Source: Acidobacteriota bacterium
GTDB taxonomy: Bacteria; Acidobacteriota; Vicinamibacteria; Vicinamibacterales; SCN-69-37
NCBI GenBank assembly: GCA_020853395.1
Contig: JADYYY010000019.1
Span: 1-64,000, forward strand
Length of the DNA stretch: 64,000 nucleotides
Direction: 5' to 3'
Position numbers and translations under genes: made by a program. This document shows, in pieces, positions 7,731 through 17,160 of this stretch; positions within the stretch are counted from its first letter, which is position 1, and each line of letters starts with the position of its first letter. The notes under the pieces are model-generated. The model had not been told where the DNA came from, did no database searches, and saw only the letters and a program-made list of their open reading frames with translations.

Positions 7731-9254
7731 TCAGGGCCCCGCCGCGAGGCCGGTGCACAGATAGTGACCGGCCACGCGCTCCCCGCCGGCACACGGTTCG
7801 GTCTGAATCGTGATCGCTTTGTCGCCGGCGTCGCGTGCGAGCCGCTGGTACTCCTGGATCCGGACGACGTCGGTCGAGGCGATCTTCACGCGCTCGCCGG
7901 TCAGAAACGTCAGCTTGTAGGCGCGCCAGTAGCCGGCACGGGCCACCGTGGTGCCGCGCGCTACGAGCGCATCGGCGAGCACGCGGATCTCGTTGGGTTC
8001 GCGCCCGCCGCGGTACCGCTCGTACAGGTGCAGGTGATCGACCGCCGATCCTCCCGCCAGGAGCGCGACACAGCCGGCGGCGGTCAGGCGGATCCATCGA
8101 GGTGCCGCCACGAACAGCAGCGAGGCCGCGCCGACCGGAAGATACAGCGCGAGCAGCATGTAGCGATCCTGGAAGAAGTCGGACGGGCGAGTAACGACGT
8201 AGCTCGCCATCGCGACGAGACCCACGCCGAGGAGAAAGACCGGCAGACCGGCGCGCGCGCAGCGTGAATCGGCGCTCGCGTGCGCGGCGGCGCGTCGCGT
8301 CCACCACCGGCAGCGCGCGAGGACGCCCGACGCGCAGACGGCGGCCGCGGCCAGCAGCGCGGCCAACGGCCAGAACAGCCACTCGTGTCCCTGAACGGCA
8401 ATCGATCCGCGGCGCAGGCGCCCGCCCACCAATCCCGGCATGTGTTCCAGCAGCATCGTCGTCACGCGATCCGGCAGCTCGGTGGCGACGAACTCGATGC
8501 GTTCGGTGACGGCTCCGACGCCGGCCGCGGCGTCGAGGCGCATGCCGCGCGTGCCCGGCCCGAGCGGATCGGCCAACGGCCTGAGCGCCTGTCCGGCCTG
8601 CCACGTGGCGAGCGCCGCGGCGCCGGCGACGAGCCAGGCACGCAGGCGCGGTGCGCGCCAGAGCGATCCGTCCCAGGCTTGCTGCGCGAGCAGCACCGGC
8701 ACGGCGTACGCGGTGAACTCCCGGTGCAGCACGCCGACGCCGAGCACGCCCCCGAACCAGAGCGGCCGGTTCCTGAGCAGCCACAAGAGCGGCACGTAGA
8801 GCAGCGGGCCGACGTTGCCCGCCGCTTCGAGCAGCGTTGCCGCGGTCTCGGGCGGCACGAACGCCAGCGGCACGACGGCCGCGAACGACTCCGCGGGCGT
8901 GAGCCCGGCGTGCCGGTGGAGGGCGACGATCACGAGGGTCACGACGATGAGGTTGCTCGTGACGAGCGAGGCGTGCAGCGCGCCGACCGTCGGCCCGGCG
9001 AGCGCGAAGAACGGCACGGCGAACCACGCGTCCACGGCGAGCATGTAGGTCTGCCCGTAGCAGAAGAGCGGGAACGCACGCCCTTCCATGAGGTGCTTCG
9101 CCATCAGGCCGAAGACGGCTTGATCCGAGTCGAAGAACGCCTGCTCGTACGCGAGGTAGACCGCGCTGCGCGCGACGACGAGCGCCCAGGCGAGCGCGAG
9201 GGCGACGAAGAGGCCGCGGCGATGCGCCAGGAATGCAGCGGCGCGGCTAGGCAC
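7731..9254 (-). CDS. GT-C fold (GT39-like) membrane glycosyltransferase
   Basis: 507 residues with about ten or more membrane segments. The first periplasmic loop carries the acidic motif YEQAFFDSDQAVFGLMAKHL (about residues 34-53), the position of the catalytic Asp in PMT/ArnT-like GT-C enzymes. These use polyprenyl-phosphate sugars to glycosylate proteins, lipids or glycans on the outer face of the inner membrane. A short C-terminal soluble part includes VAGHYLC. Its start overlaps the end of the MFS gene upstream by 8 bases, so the two are probably co-transcribed. The acceptor is unknown. Confidence 0.7.
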   Translation of the reverse strand: MPSRAAAFLAHRRGLFVALALAWALVVARSAVYLAYEQAFFDSDQAVFGLMAKHLMEGRAFPLFCYGQTYMLAVDAWFAVPFFALAGPTVGALHASLVTSNLIVVTLVIVALHRHAGLTPAESFAAVVPLAFVPPETAATLLEAAGNVGPLLYVPLLWLLRNRPLWFGGVLGVGVLHREFTAYAVPVLLAQQAWDGSLWRAPRLRAWLVAGAAALATWQAGQALRPLADPLGPGTRGMRLDAAAGVGAVTERIEFVATELPDRVTTMLLEHMPGLVGGRLRRGSIAVQGHEWLFWPLAALLAAAAVCASGVLARCRWWTRRAAAHASADSRCARAGLPVFLLGVGLVAMASYVVTRPSDFFQDRYMLLALYLPVGAASLLFVAAPRWIRLTAAGCVALLAGGSAVDHLHLYERYRGGREPNEIRVLADALVARGTTVARAGYWRAYKLTFLTGERVKIASTDVVRIQEYQRLARDAGDKAITIQTEPCAGGERVAGHYLCTGLAAGP

Positions 9255-10572
9255 GTGCGAGCGCCTCGGCTTCGGCTTCCCGGGCGCGGCGGCGGCCCCG
9301 GTCGACGTCCACGTTGGCGACGAGAACGGCGCCGAGCACGAAGAACACGACGAGCGAGAGGATGGCCGGCCGGCTCGAGCCGGTCAGCGAGAGCACGGTG
9401 CCGAAGATCATCGCGCCGAACGCGCCGCCGAACCGATCGCACACGCCGAAGATGCCGAACAGCTCGCCCGCCTTGTGCCGTGGGGTCATCGCCGCGAAGA
9501 GCGAGCGCCCCAGCGCCTGCGCTCCGCCCTGCACGGTGCCGACGAGAAACGCGAGGACGAAAAACTGCGTCGCGGTCCGCAAGAGGAACGCGTAGACCGA
9601 GATCCCGCCGTAGACGGCCAACGCGATGAAGAGCGCGCGGCGGGCGCCGATCCGGTCGGCGAGCAGCCCGAAGCCGAACGCGAACGGCACCCCGACGAAC
9701 TGCACCATGACGAGCGCGCCGATCAGCGCGGACGCCGAGATGCCGACCTCGTCGCCGAACGTCACCGCCAGGCGGACGATCGTGTTGATCGCGTCGTTGT
9801 AGACGAGAAACGCGAGCAGCAGCAGTCCCGCGTCGCGATGGCGCCGGAGATCGCGGATCGTCTCGCGCAGGCGGCCGAACGCCAGGCGGAGCGCCGGCTC
9901 GCCGGGCCGCTCGCCGGCCTCGAGCGTCGCGGGCGGCTCGGGGACGCGGCGGAACAGCGGGATCGAGAAGAGCACCCACCAGACGGCGACGGTCAGGAAC
10001 GACAGCCGCACCGCCGTGCTGGTGTCGGCGAGGCCGAACGCCGACGGGCTGGCCATCATCGCCGCGTTCACCGCGAAGAGCAGGCCGCCGCCGAGATAGC
10101 CCATCGCGAACCCGGCCGTCGAGACGCGGTCGACTTCGGCCTGGCCGGCAATGCCCGGCAGGAGCGCGTTGTAGAAGGCCAGCGTCGCCATCACGCACAC
10201 GTTGCCGATGGCGAACGTCGTCAAGCCGTACAGCCAGGCGCCCTCGCGGATGCCCGCCATGGCCGCTGTCGCGATGGCGCCCGGCACGAGGAAGGCGGCG
10301 AGGAAGAGCTTCTTGCGCCGGCGATAATCCGCGACGGCGCCGAGCACGGGGCCGGTGAGCCCGACGAGCACGACCGACGCCGACGTCGCGAACGCGAAGC
10401 GCGATCGCGCGACGTCGGCGGGGAGGTCGCTCGCCGCGACGCGGACGAAGAACAGCGGGAACACCTGGAGGATGGTCGTCATCCAGGCCGAGTTCGCCAC
10501 GTCGTAGAGCGCCCACGCCCGGAGCTCCCGCCGGTGGAGGCCGAGCCGATCGAGCAGGGACGCGTAGCGCAT
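9247..10572 (-). CDS. UMF1-type MFS transporter (Atg22-like)
   Basis: 441 residues with 12 predicted membrane helices. The N-terminus ELRAWALYDVANSAWMTTILQVFPLFF is characteristic of the UMF1 (unknown major facilitator 1) family related to the yeast vacuolar effluxer Atg22. The loop GAVADYRRRKKLF matches the MFS A-motif position. Transported substrates are not known for most bacterial members. It overlaps the GT-C gene by 8 bases. Start ATG at 10572 is the only good candidate. Confidence 0.85.
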   Translation of the reverse strand: MRYASLLDRLGLHRRELRAWALYDVANSAWMTTILQVFPLFFVRVAASDLPADVARSRFAFATSASVVLVGLTGPVLGAVADYRRRKKLFLAAFLVPGAIATAAMAGIREGAWLYGLTTFAIGNVCVMATLAFYNALLPGIAGQAEVDRVSTAGFAMGYLGGGLLFAVNAAMMASPSAFGLADTSTAVRLSFLTVAVWWVLFSIPLFRRVPEPPATLEAGERPGEPALRLAFGRLRETIRDLRRHRDAGLLLLAFLVYNDAINTIVRLAVTFGDEVGISASALIGALVMVQFVGVPFAFGFGLLADRIGARRALFIALAVYGGISVYAFLLRTATQFFVLAFLVGTVQGGAQALGRSLFAAMTPRHKAGELFGIFGVCDRFGGAFGAMIFGTVLSLTGSSRPAILSLVVFFVLGAVLVANVDVDRGRRRAREAEAEALARA

Positions 10573-10653
10573 CGCGGTGAGCCGTCCCGCGTATGTTAGA
10601 GCGTCACGAGCGCGGAACGATCGACCGGCGCGTCGTGGGCGTCGACGCGCGCG

Positions 10654-11559
10654 CTACAGGTTCGCGAGCAGCAGGTCGTAGACCGCCTGCACGCCCTCGT
10701 AGTTGTCGCCGGCGCCCTCGAACTCGATGGAGTAGAGCCCGTTGTACTTCAGCTCTTTCGTCAGGTTGATCGCCGCCACCAGGTCGTAGCGCGGCGGGTT
10801 CAGCATCTTCATGTGGCAGTTGCCGCCGTGGAGCGGAAGCAGCACGCGCATGCCGGCGTGCTGGAACGCCTGGTCGCCGCCGAAGTTGCCCACGTCCGGA
10901 TTCGACCAGGCGCCGGTGGCCTTGATGGCCTCGGCCATGACCTCGTACGCGGGCCGGCGCGGCGGTTCGCCCGGCTGCAGCGCGGGGCCGTTGCCGCGCG
11001 TCTCCATCGTGATCCGGATGTTCTTCGTCTTCGCGTACGCCGTCATGCGGCCGAGCGCGTCGATCGCGACCTGCTTCGTCTGATCGGTGAGCGGCCCCTG
11101 GTTGATCATCACGCGGGGCGATCCGAGGACGACCGCGTGATCGACCCAGCGCTTCGTGAGATCCACCGCCTGCGACCGCAGGATGGGATCGGGCGACGAG
11201 ATGTTCATCGTGCTGAGCTCGAGGTTGATGTTCGACACCCGCGACTTGGCCTTGGCGAGGCGCGCGCGGAAGTCGTTGAAGTACGCCGTCTCGGTCGACG
11301 CGAAGTGGCCGTGCTGCACCTCGACGTTGTGGACCTTGTAGCGATCGGCCAGCATGTCGGGCATGTCGAAGAAGTCCAGCACGCGATCCGGACTCGACGG
11401 CGCGTTCGGCACCTTGAGGATCCGCTGGAAGCTGTAGGTCATGATCGCGAGCCGGTCGAGCTTCGCCTGCGTGGCGGCCGGCGACGACGCCTGCGCGAAC
11501 GCCTTGCCCGCGGCGCCGAGCGCGAGCGCCGATCCAATCAGAAATTCACGACGTTCCAT
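10654..11559 (-). CDS. Tat-exported sugar isomerase/epimerase-like TIM barrel
   Basis: 301 residues. The N-terminus MERREFLIGSALALGAAGKAFA is a twin-arginine signal, and the body has the AP-endonuclease-2 / xylose isomerase-like barrel (IMTYSFQRIL; HNVEVQHGH; NINLELSTMN; IRITMETRGNG; NPDVGNFGG; LYSIEFEGAG). Candidate metal ligands are the Glu of METRG, the Asp of NPDVGN, the His of CHMKM and the Glu of IEFEG. Related proteins isomerise or epimerise (keto)sugars. This is one of three paralogues here (also 14966-15973 and 34753-35619). The frame stays open far upstream, but the Tat signal and ATG at 11559 fix the start. It may process periplasmic 3-keto sugars (inference). Confidence 0.8.
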   Translation of the reverse strand: MERREFLIGSALALGAAGKAFAQASSPAATQAKLDRLAIMTYSFQRILKVPNAPSSPDRVLDFFDMPDMLADRYKVHNVEVQHGHFASTETAYFNDFRARLAKAKSRVSNINLELSTMNISSPDPILRSQAVDLTKRWVDHAVVLGSPRVMINQGPLTDQTKQVAIDALGRMTAYAKTKNIRITMETRGNGPALQPGEPPRRPAYEVMAEAIKATGAWSNPDVGNFGGDQAFQHAGMRVLLPLHGGNCHMKMLNPPRYDLVAAINLTKELKYNGLYSIEFEGAGDNYEGVQAVYDLLLANL

Positions 11560-11716
11560 GGGCCGTTCTCCGTGTAGCGGGTGTGTGGTCAGCGTGATGA
11601 TACACGGTCGCCCGCGCGGCGAGTGACGCGCAGCCGCTTCGCCCACGCTCGGTGCGGACGGGCGCCGCCCGCCACCGCTTCCGGGACGAGCCCCGAGTTC
11701 CGGCATACTTGATCGG

Positions 11717-13555
11717 ATGCCTCCTCGCGCCGAGCCGCCGCTGATCGCCCTCCAGGGCATCTCGATGGCCTTCGGCCACCTGCCGCTGCTCGACGATGCC
11801 GCGATGCAGGTGGACGCGCGGGAGCGGGTGGCCGTGATCGGCCGCAACGGCACGGGTAAGTCCACGCTGCTGAAGATCCTCGCCGGCGACGTGGTGCCCG
11901 ATCGCGGAACCGTGTGGCGGCGGCCGGCCGTGCGCGTCGCGCGCCTCGAGCAGGACGTGCCACTCTCCACCGGCCGGCGCGTGTTCGACGTCGTGGCGGA
12001 CGGCCACACCGGCCACTCGACGGACGACGAGGCGTGGGTGCGCGAGCACCAGGTGGACCAGATCCTGTCGCGGCTGGGCCTCGCGCCGGACGTGATCGTC
12101 GAGACGCTGTCGGGCGGCTGGCGTCGCCGCGTGCTCCTCGCGCGCGCGCTCGTCGGCCAGCCCGACGTGCTCCTGCTCGACGAGCCGACGAACCACCTCG
12201 ACGTCGACGCGATCACCTGGCTCGAGGAGCTCCTGGCCGGCTATGCCGGCGCGGTGCTGTTCGTGACGCACGATCGCGCCTTCCTCCAGCGCCTCGCCAC
12301 GCGCATCGTCGAGCTCGACCGCGGCCGGTTGACGTCCTGGCCCGGCGACTACCGGACGTACCTGCGGCGCAAGGAGGAGGCGCTCGCGGCCGAGGCGGCG
12401 GCGCACGAACGGTTCGATCGCAAGCTCGCGGAGGAGGAGGCCTGGATCCGGCAGGGGATCAAAGCGCGCCGGACGAGGAACGAGGGGCGCGTGCGCGCCC
12501 TCCAGGCCATGCGCGTCGAGCGCGCGTCCCGGCGCGAGCAGGTGGGGCGCGTCCGGCTCGAGAGCGTGATGCAGGATGCGCGGGCCGAGCAGACCGGCCG
12601 GGTCGTCTTCGACGTGGACGACATCAGCAAGTCGTACGGCGGCACGCCGGTGGTGCGGCACTTCTCCATGCGCATCGTGCGGGGCGATCGGATCGGCGTG
12701 ATCGGCCCGAACGGCGCGGGGAAGACCACGCTGCTCCGGATGCTGATCGGCGCGCTGCCGCCCGACGAGGGCGAGGTGCGTGCCGGCACGAACGTCCGCA
12801 TCGCCTACTACGATCAGCAGCGCGAGCAGCTCGATCCCGAGCGCACCGTCGTCGACACCGTCGGCGGCGGCAACGACACCTTGACGGTCAACGGCACGTC
12901 GCGGCACGTCATCGGCTACCTGCGCGATTTCCTCTTCCCGCCCGAACGTGCGCACTCGCCGGTGAAGGCGCTGTCGGGCGGCGAGCGCAACCGCCTGCTG
13001 CTGGCGCGGCTGTTCACCGCCCCCGCCAACGTGCTCGTGCTCGACGAGCCGACGAACGACCTCGACGTCGAGACGCTCGAGCTCCTGGAGGAGCAGATCG
13101 CCGAGTGGCCCGGGACGATCCTGCTCGTCAGCCACGACCGCACGTTCCTCGACAACGTCGTCACCTCGACGCTCGCGTTCGAGGGTGACGGCCGGGTCGT
13201 CGAGTACGTCGGCGGCTACCAGGACTGGCTGCGGCAGCGGCCCGCGCCACGGACATCCGAGCCGCCGGGTGACACGGCGCCCCCGGCCCGATCGCCGCGG
13301 CCGGCCGAGAAGCCGAGAAGGCTGTCGTACAACGAGCAGCGCGAGCTCGATCGATTGCCGGCTGCCATCGAGGCGCTCGAGACCGAGCAGCGGCAGCTCA
13401 ACGAGCGCATCGGATCGCCGGACTTCTACAAGGAACCTGCCGGCGCGATTGCCGCCGCGCTCGCACGGCTGGGCCAGGCCGGGCGGGAGCTCGACGACGC
13501 CTACGCGCGCTGGCACGAGCTGGAGACGGCTTACGACTCGAGCCGTAAAGTCTGA
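11717..13555 (+). CDS. uup: ABC-F ATPase Uup
   Basis: 612 residues with two ABC domains and no membrane part. Walker A is GRNGTGKST near residue 42 and GPNGAGKTT near 330; signatures are LSGGWRRR and LSGGERNR; Walker B/D-loops are LLLDEPTNHLD and VLDEPTNDLD. After the second domain comes a Pro-rich linker and a C-terminal coiled coil (LPAAIEALETEQRQLNERI), which distinguishes Uup from EttA or YheS. ABC-F proteins act on ribosomes; Uup has also been linked to branched DNA intermediates and transposon excision. It overlaps the convergent GT-C gene by 25 bases. Confidence 0.9.
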   Translation: MPPRAEPPLIALQGISMAFGHLPLLDDAAMQVDARERVAVIGRNGTGKSTLLKILAGDVVPDRGTVWRRPAVRVARLEQDVPLSTGRRVFDVVADGHTGHSTDDEAWVREHQVDQILSRLGLAPDVIVETLSGGWRRRVLLARALVGQPDVLLLDEPTNHLDVDAITWLEELLAGYAGAVLFVTHDRAFLQRLATRIVELDRGRLTSWPGDYRTYLRRKEEALAAEAAAHERFDRKLAEEEAWIRQGIKARRTRNEGRVRALQAMRVERASRREQVGRVRLESVMQDARAEQTGRVVFDVDDISKSYGGTPVVRHFSMRIVRGDRIGVIGPNGAGKTTLLRMLIGALPPDEGEVRAGTNVRIAYYDQQREQLDPERTVVDTVGGGNDTLTVNGTSRHVIGYLRDFLFPPERAHSPVKALSGGERNRLLLARLFTAPANVLVLDEPTNDLDVETLELLEEQIAEWPGTILLVSHDRTFLDNVVTSTLAFEGDGRVVEYVGGYQDWLRQRPAPRTSEPPGDTAPPARSPRPAEKPRRLSYNEQRELDRLPAAIEALETEQRQLNERIGSPDFYKEPAGAIAAALARLGQAGRELDDAYARWHELETAYDSSRKV

Positions 13556-14805
13556 GCCGTACGCCGGCTCATCATCCTCGTCCACCAGACGAAGATCGCC
13601 ACGTTCACCACGCTGAGCCACACGGTCAGGTCGATGGCCGTCCAGTCGCGGCGGAGGAGAATCGGCCAGCCTTCGCCCAGGCCGTAGAACACGTACAAGT
13701 TGAGCGCCACCATGGCTGAGAGCGCAATGAAGGGCCGTCGCCAGGCGGGATCGACCGCGGCGGCGAGGCCGGCGAGCGGTACGGCGAGGAAGAGGTGGTT
13801 CTCGTGGACCTGCACGCCGAACATCGTGTAGGCGTACACGCACCAGGCGCTGGCGGCGGCCGTCGTGGCGAGATCCGCGCGCCGGCTCGCGCGCCAGGTG
13901 CCCCAGGCCCAGCAGAGCAGCACGACGGCCGTGGCGAACGGCCGCGGATTCGAATAGAGGCGCGACCAGTCCGTGATGCCGAGGATGCGGACGGTGAGCG
14001 TCAGCGCGCTCGACAGCGCCATGTCGTTGAGCGAGTCCACGACGCGCGCGTACCACGTGGCGATCCACCAGACGTTGAGCGCGTTGCCCGACAGCATGTC
14101 GTGCGCGCCAAGCCTCGCGAGCGCCTGCACCATGTTGGGCAGCGCGCCACGGACCGCAATTGGCGCGAGGATCGCCGCGGTCGCGCCGACGCCGCCGGCG
14201 AGAAACGGCAGCAGCGGCCGCGCGCGCCGGTCGCCCGAGGCGGCGGCCGCAACCGCGAGCACCGGCACGACGAACACGGCCTGCGCTTTCGTGAGCACGG
14301 CCGCGGCGGCGAAGGCTCCGGCGAGCGCCGGCCGGCCGCCCGCGAGCGCGAGCACCGCGAGCACCGCCGGCACCGCCATTTGCGCGTCGAGGTAGCCGAG
14401 CACGGCGCCGCCGAGCACGACCGCCGGGTTGAGCCAGAAGGCGAGCGCGGCGTACGTCGCGGCGCGGTCGCCGAGCACGCGCCGGCCCCAGGTGAGCAGC
14501 ACGGCGACGAGCAGGATCTCCGCCGCGAGGCCCGGCGTCTTGATCAGCATCGTGAGCGCCGGCGAGTCGTCGAACAGCGGATCGATGCGCTGGTAGATCT
14601 TGCCCATCGCGCCGATCTCGTAGAGCGCGAGCGGCGGGTACTCCGTGGTCCCCTGCATGCCGCGCCACTTGAGCAGCCGGCGCTCCGGCGGCGTGCCGCC
14701 TACGCCGTACAGCCCGGTCGTGTCGGTGGCCCCCGCGAAGCTCCAGATCTTCCAGGACGGCACGTCGACCATGCCCGGCTGCGGAAGCGCCAGGACGCGG
14801 ATCAC
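13531..14805 (-). CDS. GT-C-like membrane glycosyltransferase or mannosyltransferase
   Basis: At least 424 residues with about ten membrane segments. An early periplasmic loop contains TEYPPLALYEIGAMGKIYQRIDP, and FGVQVHENHLFLAVPLAG near the end resembles GPI-type mannosyltransferase-like proteins. It probably transfers a sugar from a lipid carrier. GTG 14805 is the first standard start I can see. However, the same frame continues upstream with a hydrophobic run (ALLIIALLAGG), which would be the first membrane helix, so translation may begin further upstream around 14850-14870 at a rarer start codon. It overlaps uup tail to tail. Confidence 0.65.
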   Translation of the reverse strand: MIRVLALPQPGMVDVPSWKIWSFAGATDTTGLYGVGGTPPERRLLKWRGMQGTTEYPPLALYEIGAMGKIYQRIDPLFDDSPALTMLIKTPGLAAEILLVAVLLTWGRRVLGDRAATYAALAFWLNPAVVLGGAVLGYLDAQMAVPAVLAVLALAGGRPALAGAFAAAAVLTKAQAVFVVPVLAVAAAASGDRRARPLLPFLAGGVGATAAILAPIAVRGALPNMVQALARLGAHDMLSGNALNVWWIATWYARVVDSLNDMALSSALTLTVRILGITDWSRLYSNPRPFATAVVLLCWAWGTWRASRRADLATTAAASAWCVYAYTMFGVQVHENHLFLAVPLAGLAAAVDPAWRRPFIALSAMVALNLYVFYGLGEGWPILLRRDWTAIDLTVWLSVVNVAIFVWWTRMMSRRTAQTLRLES

Positions 14806-14965
14806 GCCGCCGGCGAGCAGCGCGATGATGAGCAGAGCTCGGGAACGCGGCGCGCTAGACAGGATTGAGCTCAGAGCCGTGAGCCTCGAGTGCCGTTGCG
14901 TCGAACCGCTTCGCGGTATTCACGACTGGGCGACCCACGATGACGCTCGTCAATCTCGGAGGAGG

Positions 14966-15973
14966 CTAGGCCTTCCCGAGCACCACCTTGCGGATCGCAG
15001 TGGCCGTCCAGCGAACCGCCGTCCACTCCTCGCGCTGAACCTGCAGCGGCGGGAGCGCGGGCGGCGGCGTCGCCGGCGCGGACGCCGGACGCCGCATGCT
15101 CGACTCGATGCCCCAGAAGCCGGTGTACCGGAACTCCTGCTTGCAGATCCGCAGCGCCTCGTCGAGGCTGAAGCGCGGGTGCGTCCCGTCGGGCGCCCAC
15201 GATCCCTTCACCGAGATGTCGACCGCGTGCGGCATCATCGTCCGGATCCGCTGGTAGGTCGTCGCGGGTTCGGGCGCGGCGAAGTTGCCGAAGTCCGGCA
15301 GCAGGCCGAAGTTGGGGTTGTCGATCTTCTTCGCCAGGGCCGCGAGCCAGTCGGCGTTCGACGCGAGGCCCCCGCCGTGGTTCTCGATGCAGACGACGAT
15401 CTTCGAGGCCTTCGCGTACTCGAGGAGCGCGTTGAACGACTCGGCGGAGCGCTCGAGCGCATCCGGATCCTCCTGCACGGTGTTGCCGGTGCCGGTGCAG
15501 TTGCAGCGGATCGCGAAGCAGCCGAGATACGCCGCGATGTCGACCCACTTGCGATGGTTCACCGCGGCCTGCATGCGCGCCTTTCGATCGCGCGCGCCCA
15601 TGTCGCCTTCCTGGTCGACCATGATGAGCACGTTCCGCAGGCCGTAGTCGGCCGCGCGCTGGTTGAGATGGCGCAGCATCGACTGCTCGCGCACGTCCTT
15701 GAAGTAGATCGTCACGTACTCCAGGCCGTCGACGTCGAAGTCCTCCCGCGCGATGCGCGCGATGTCGAAGAGATCCCAGAGGCCGGCGGAGAAGGATCGA
15801 TTGAGGGAGTACATCGCGAGCGAGATGGCGTCCTTCGTGGGACGTGGAAAGACCTCCCCGCGCTGGCTGCCCGCCTGCGCCGATGCCGCGCCGGCCGACG
15901 ACGCGCCGAGCCCGAGGCCCGACGCACCGGCGGCGGCCTGTTGCAGGAACGATCGTCGCGAGTGGTCGCTCAC
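14966..15973 (-). CDS. Tat-exported sugar isomerase/epimerase-like TIM barrel
   Basis: 335 residues from a GTG start with an ideal GGAAGGAG ribosome site 6 bases upstream; a longer frame upstream is discarded. The N-terminus SDHSRRSFLQQAAAGASGLG is a Tat signal. Barrel segments include ISLAMYSLNRSF, GLEYVTIYFKD, NVLIMVDQEGDMG, KIVVCIENHGGG, NFGLLPDFGNF and GFWGIESS. The Glu of CIENHGG, the Asp of LPDFGN and the Glu of GIES are likely metal ligands. It is the second of three paralogues. It is divergent from an alcohol dehydrogenase-SDR operon that could act on the same class of substrate (inference). Confidence 0.8.
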   Translation of the reverse strand: MSDHSRRSFLQQAAAGASGLGLGASSAGAASAQAGSQRGEVFPRPTKDAISLAMYSLNRSFSAGLWDLFDIARIAREDFDVDGLEYVTIYFKDVREQSMLRHLNQRAADYGLRNVLIMVDQEGDMGARDRKARMQAAVNHRKWVDIAAYLGCFAIRCNCTGTGNTVQEDPDALERSAESFNALLEYAKASKIVVCIENHGGGLASNADWLAALAKKIDNPNFGLLPDFGNFAAPEPATTYQRIRTMMPHAVDISVKGSWAPDGTHPRFSLDEALRICKQEFRYTGFWGIESSMRRPASAPATPPPALPPLQVQREEWTAVRWTATAIRKVVLGKA

Positions 15974-16136
15974 ACGGGGCTCCTTCCGTTCGGCCGTGAT
16001 CGCCGCGCCGCGACCGCTGCCAATCTTCCGGCGCCGGCGCGGCGGTCCGTCAACCGGCGGGAGCGTATCATCTATCCTTGCCATCGGCCGTCGTTCTTCG
16101 GAGCCGGCGCCGGTTCCGGTGAGGTGCGTCCGTCCC

Positions 16137-17159
16137 ATGCCCGCAGCCGTGGTCAACTACGCGCCCGTCAGGGGATCCGTCGAGCTTCGCGACGTCCCCG
16201 TGCCGACGATCGGCGACGACGACGTGCTGCTCGAGGTGGCGAACGTCGGAGTGTGCGGCAGCGACATTCATCAGTGGATGGCGGATCACTCCTGGCCGGT
16301 GAACTACCCCGTCGTGCTCGGGCACGAGTTCGCCGGGCGCGTCGCCGGCGTCGGCGCGCGGGTCAGCGCCTGGCGGCTGGGCGATCGCGTCGTCAGCGAG
16401 ACGGCGGCGGTCGTGGACGTCGCGAGCCCGCTCTCGCGCGTCGGGCTCTACAACCTCGACCCGGCGCGCAAGGGCTTCGGCTACGGCGTCAACGGCGCGA
16501 TGACGCAGTACGTGCGCGTGCCGGCGCGCTGCCTCCACCGCGTGCCCGACAGCCTCGGCTTCGAGCAGGCGTGCCTCGCCGAGCCGTGCAGCGTGGCGTA
16601 CAACGCGGTGGTCGAGAACACGCGGATGCGTCCCGGCGACCGCATCGTCGTGCTGGGTCCCGGCACGATTGGCCTGCTGTGCGCAGCGATCGCGAGGCTC
16701 GGCGGCGGTGACGTGCTCGTCGTCGGCCTGGAGCGCGACCGCCGGCGGCTCGAGGTGGCGCGGCAGTACGGGTGCGAGACGGCCGTGGGCGACGCGACGG
16801 AGTGGGCGCGGGCTCGCGACGGCCTCGGCGCCGACTGCGTCGTCGACGCGTCGGGTTCGACCGAGGCGCTCCAAACGGCACTGAACCTGGTGAGACCGGC
16901 CGGGTGGATCACGAAGGTCGGGTGGGGCAGGGATCCGCTGCAGTTCAGCCTCGATCCGCTCGTGCAGAAGAACGTCACGCTGCAGGGATCGTTCAGCCAC
17001 AACTGGCCCGTGTGGGAGCGTGTGCTCGGTCTGCTCGCGAGCGGCGCGCTCGACGTGCGGCCGATCGTCGTCGGCGTCTGGCCCATCACCGAGTGGCGCG
17101 AGGCGTTCGAGACGATGCACGAGGGCGACGTCGTGAAGTGCGTGCTGAGGCCGGTGTAG
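16137..17159 (+). CDS. Medium-chain zinc alcohol (polyol-type) dehydrogenase
   Basis: 340 residues. The catalytic zinc site is visible: Cys in NVGVCGSDIHQW (about residue 40), the GHEFAGRV motif (about 62-69) and a Glu in AEPCSVAYN. The Rossmann fingerprint is VVLGPGTIGLL (about 170-180). It is close to sorbitol or threonine dehydrogenase-like enzymes that oxidise polyols or keto-sugar alcohols with NAD(P). The lobe that normally holds four Cys for structural zinc (here TAAVVDVASPLSRVGLYNLD) has none. The ATG at 16137 follows a GGTGAGGTG purine-rich site. The SDR gene starts one base after its stop codon. Confidence 0.85.
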   Translation: MPAAVVNYAPVRGSVELRDVPVPTIGDDDVLLEVANVGVCGSDIHQWMADHSWPVNYPVVLGHEFAGRVAGVGARVSAWRLGDRVVSETAAVVDVASPLSRVGLYNLDPARKGFGYGVNGAMTQYVRVPARCLHRVPDSLGFEQACLAEPCSVAYNAVVENTRMRPGDRIVVLGPGTIGLLCAAIARLGGGDVLVVGLERDRRRLEVARQYGCETAVGDATEWARARDGLGADCVVDASGSTEALQTALNLVRPAGWITKVGWGRDPLQFSLDPLVQKNVTLQGSFSHNWPVWERVLGLLASGALDVRPIVVGVWPITEWREAFETMHEGDVVKCVLRPV

Positions 17160-17160
17160 C

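Noticed and set aside
10654..12216. Longer start for the first sugar isomerase-like gene
   Set aside because: The extension runs antisense into uup and destroys the N-terminal Tat signal.
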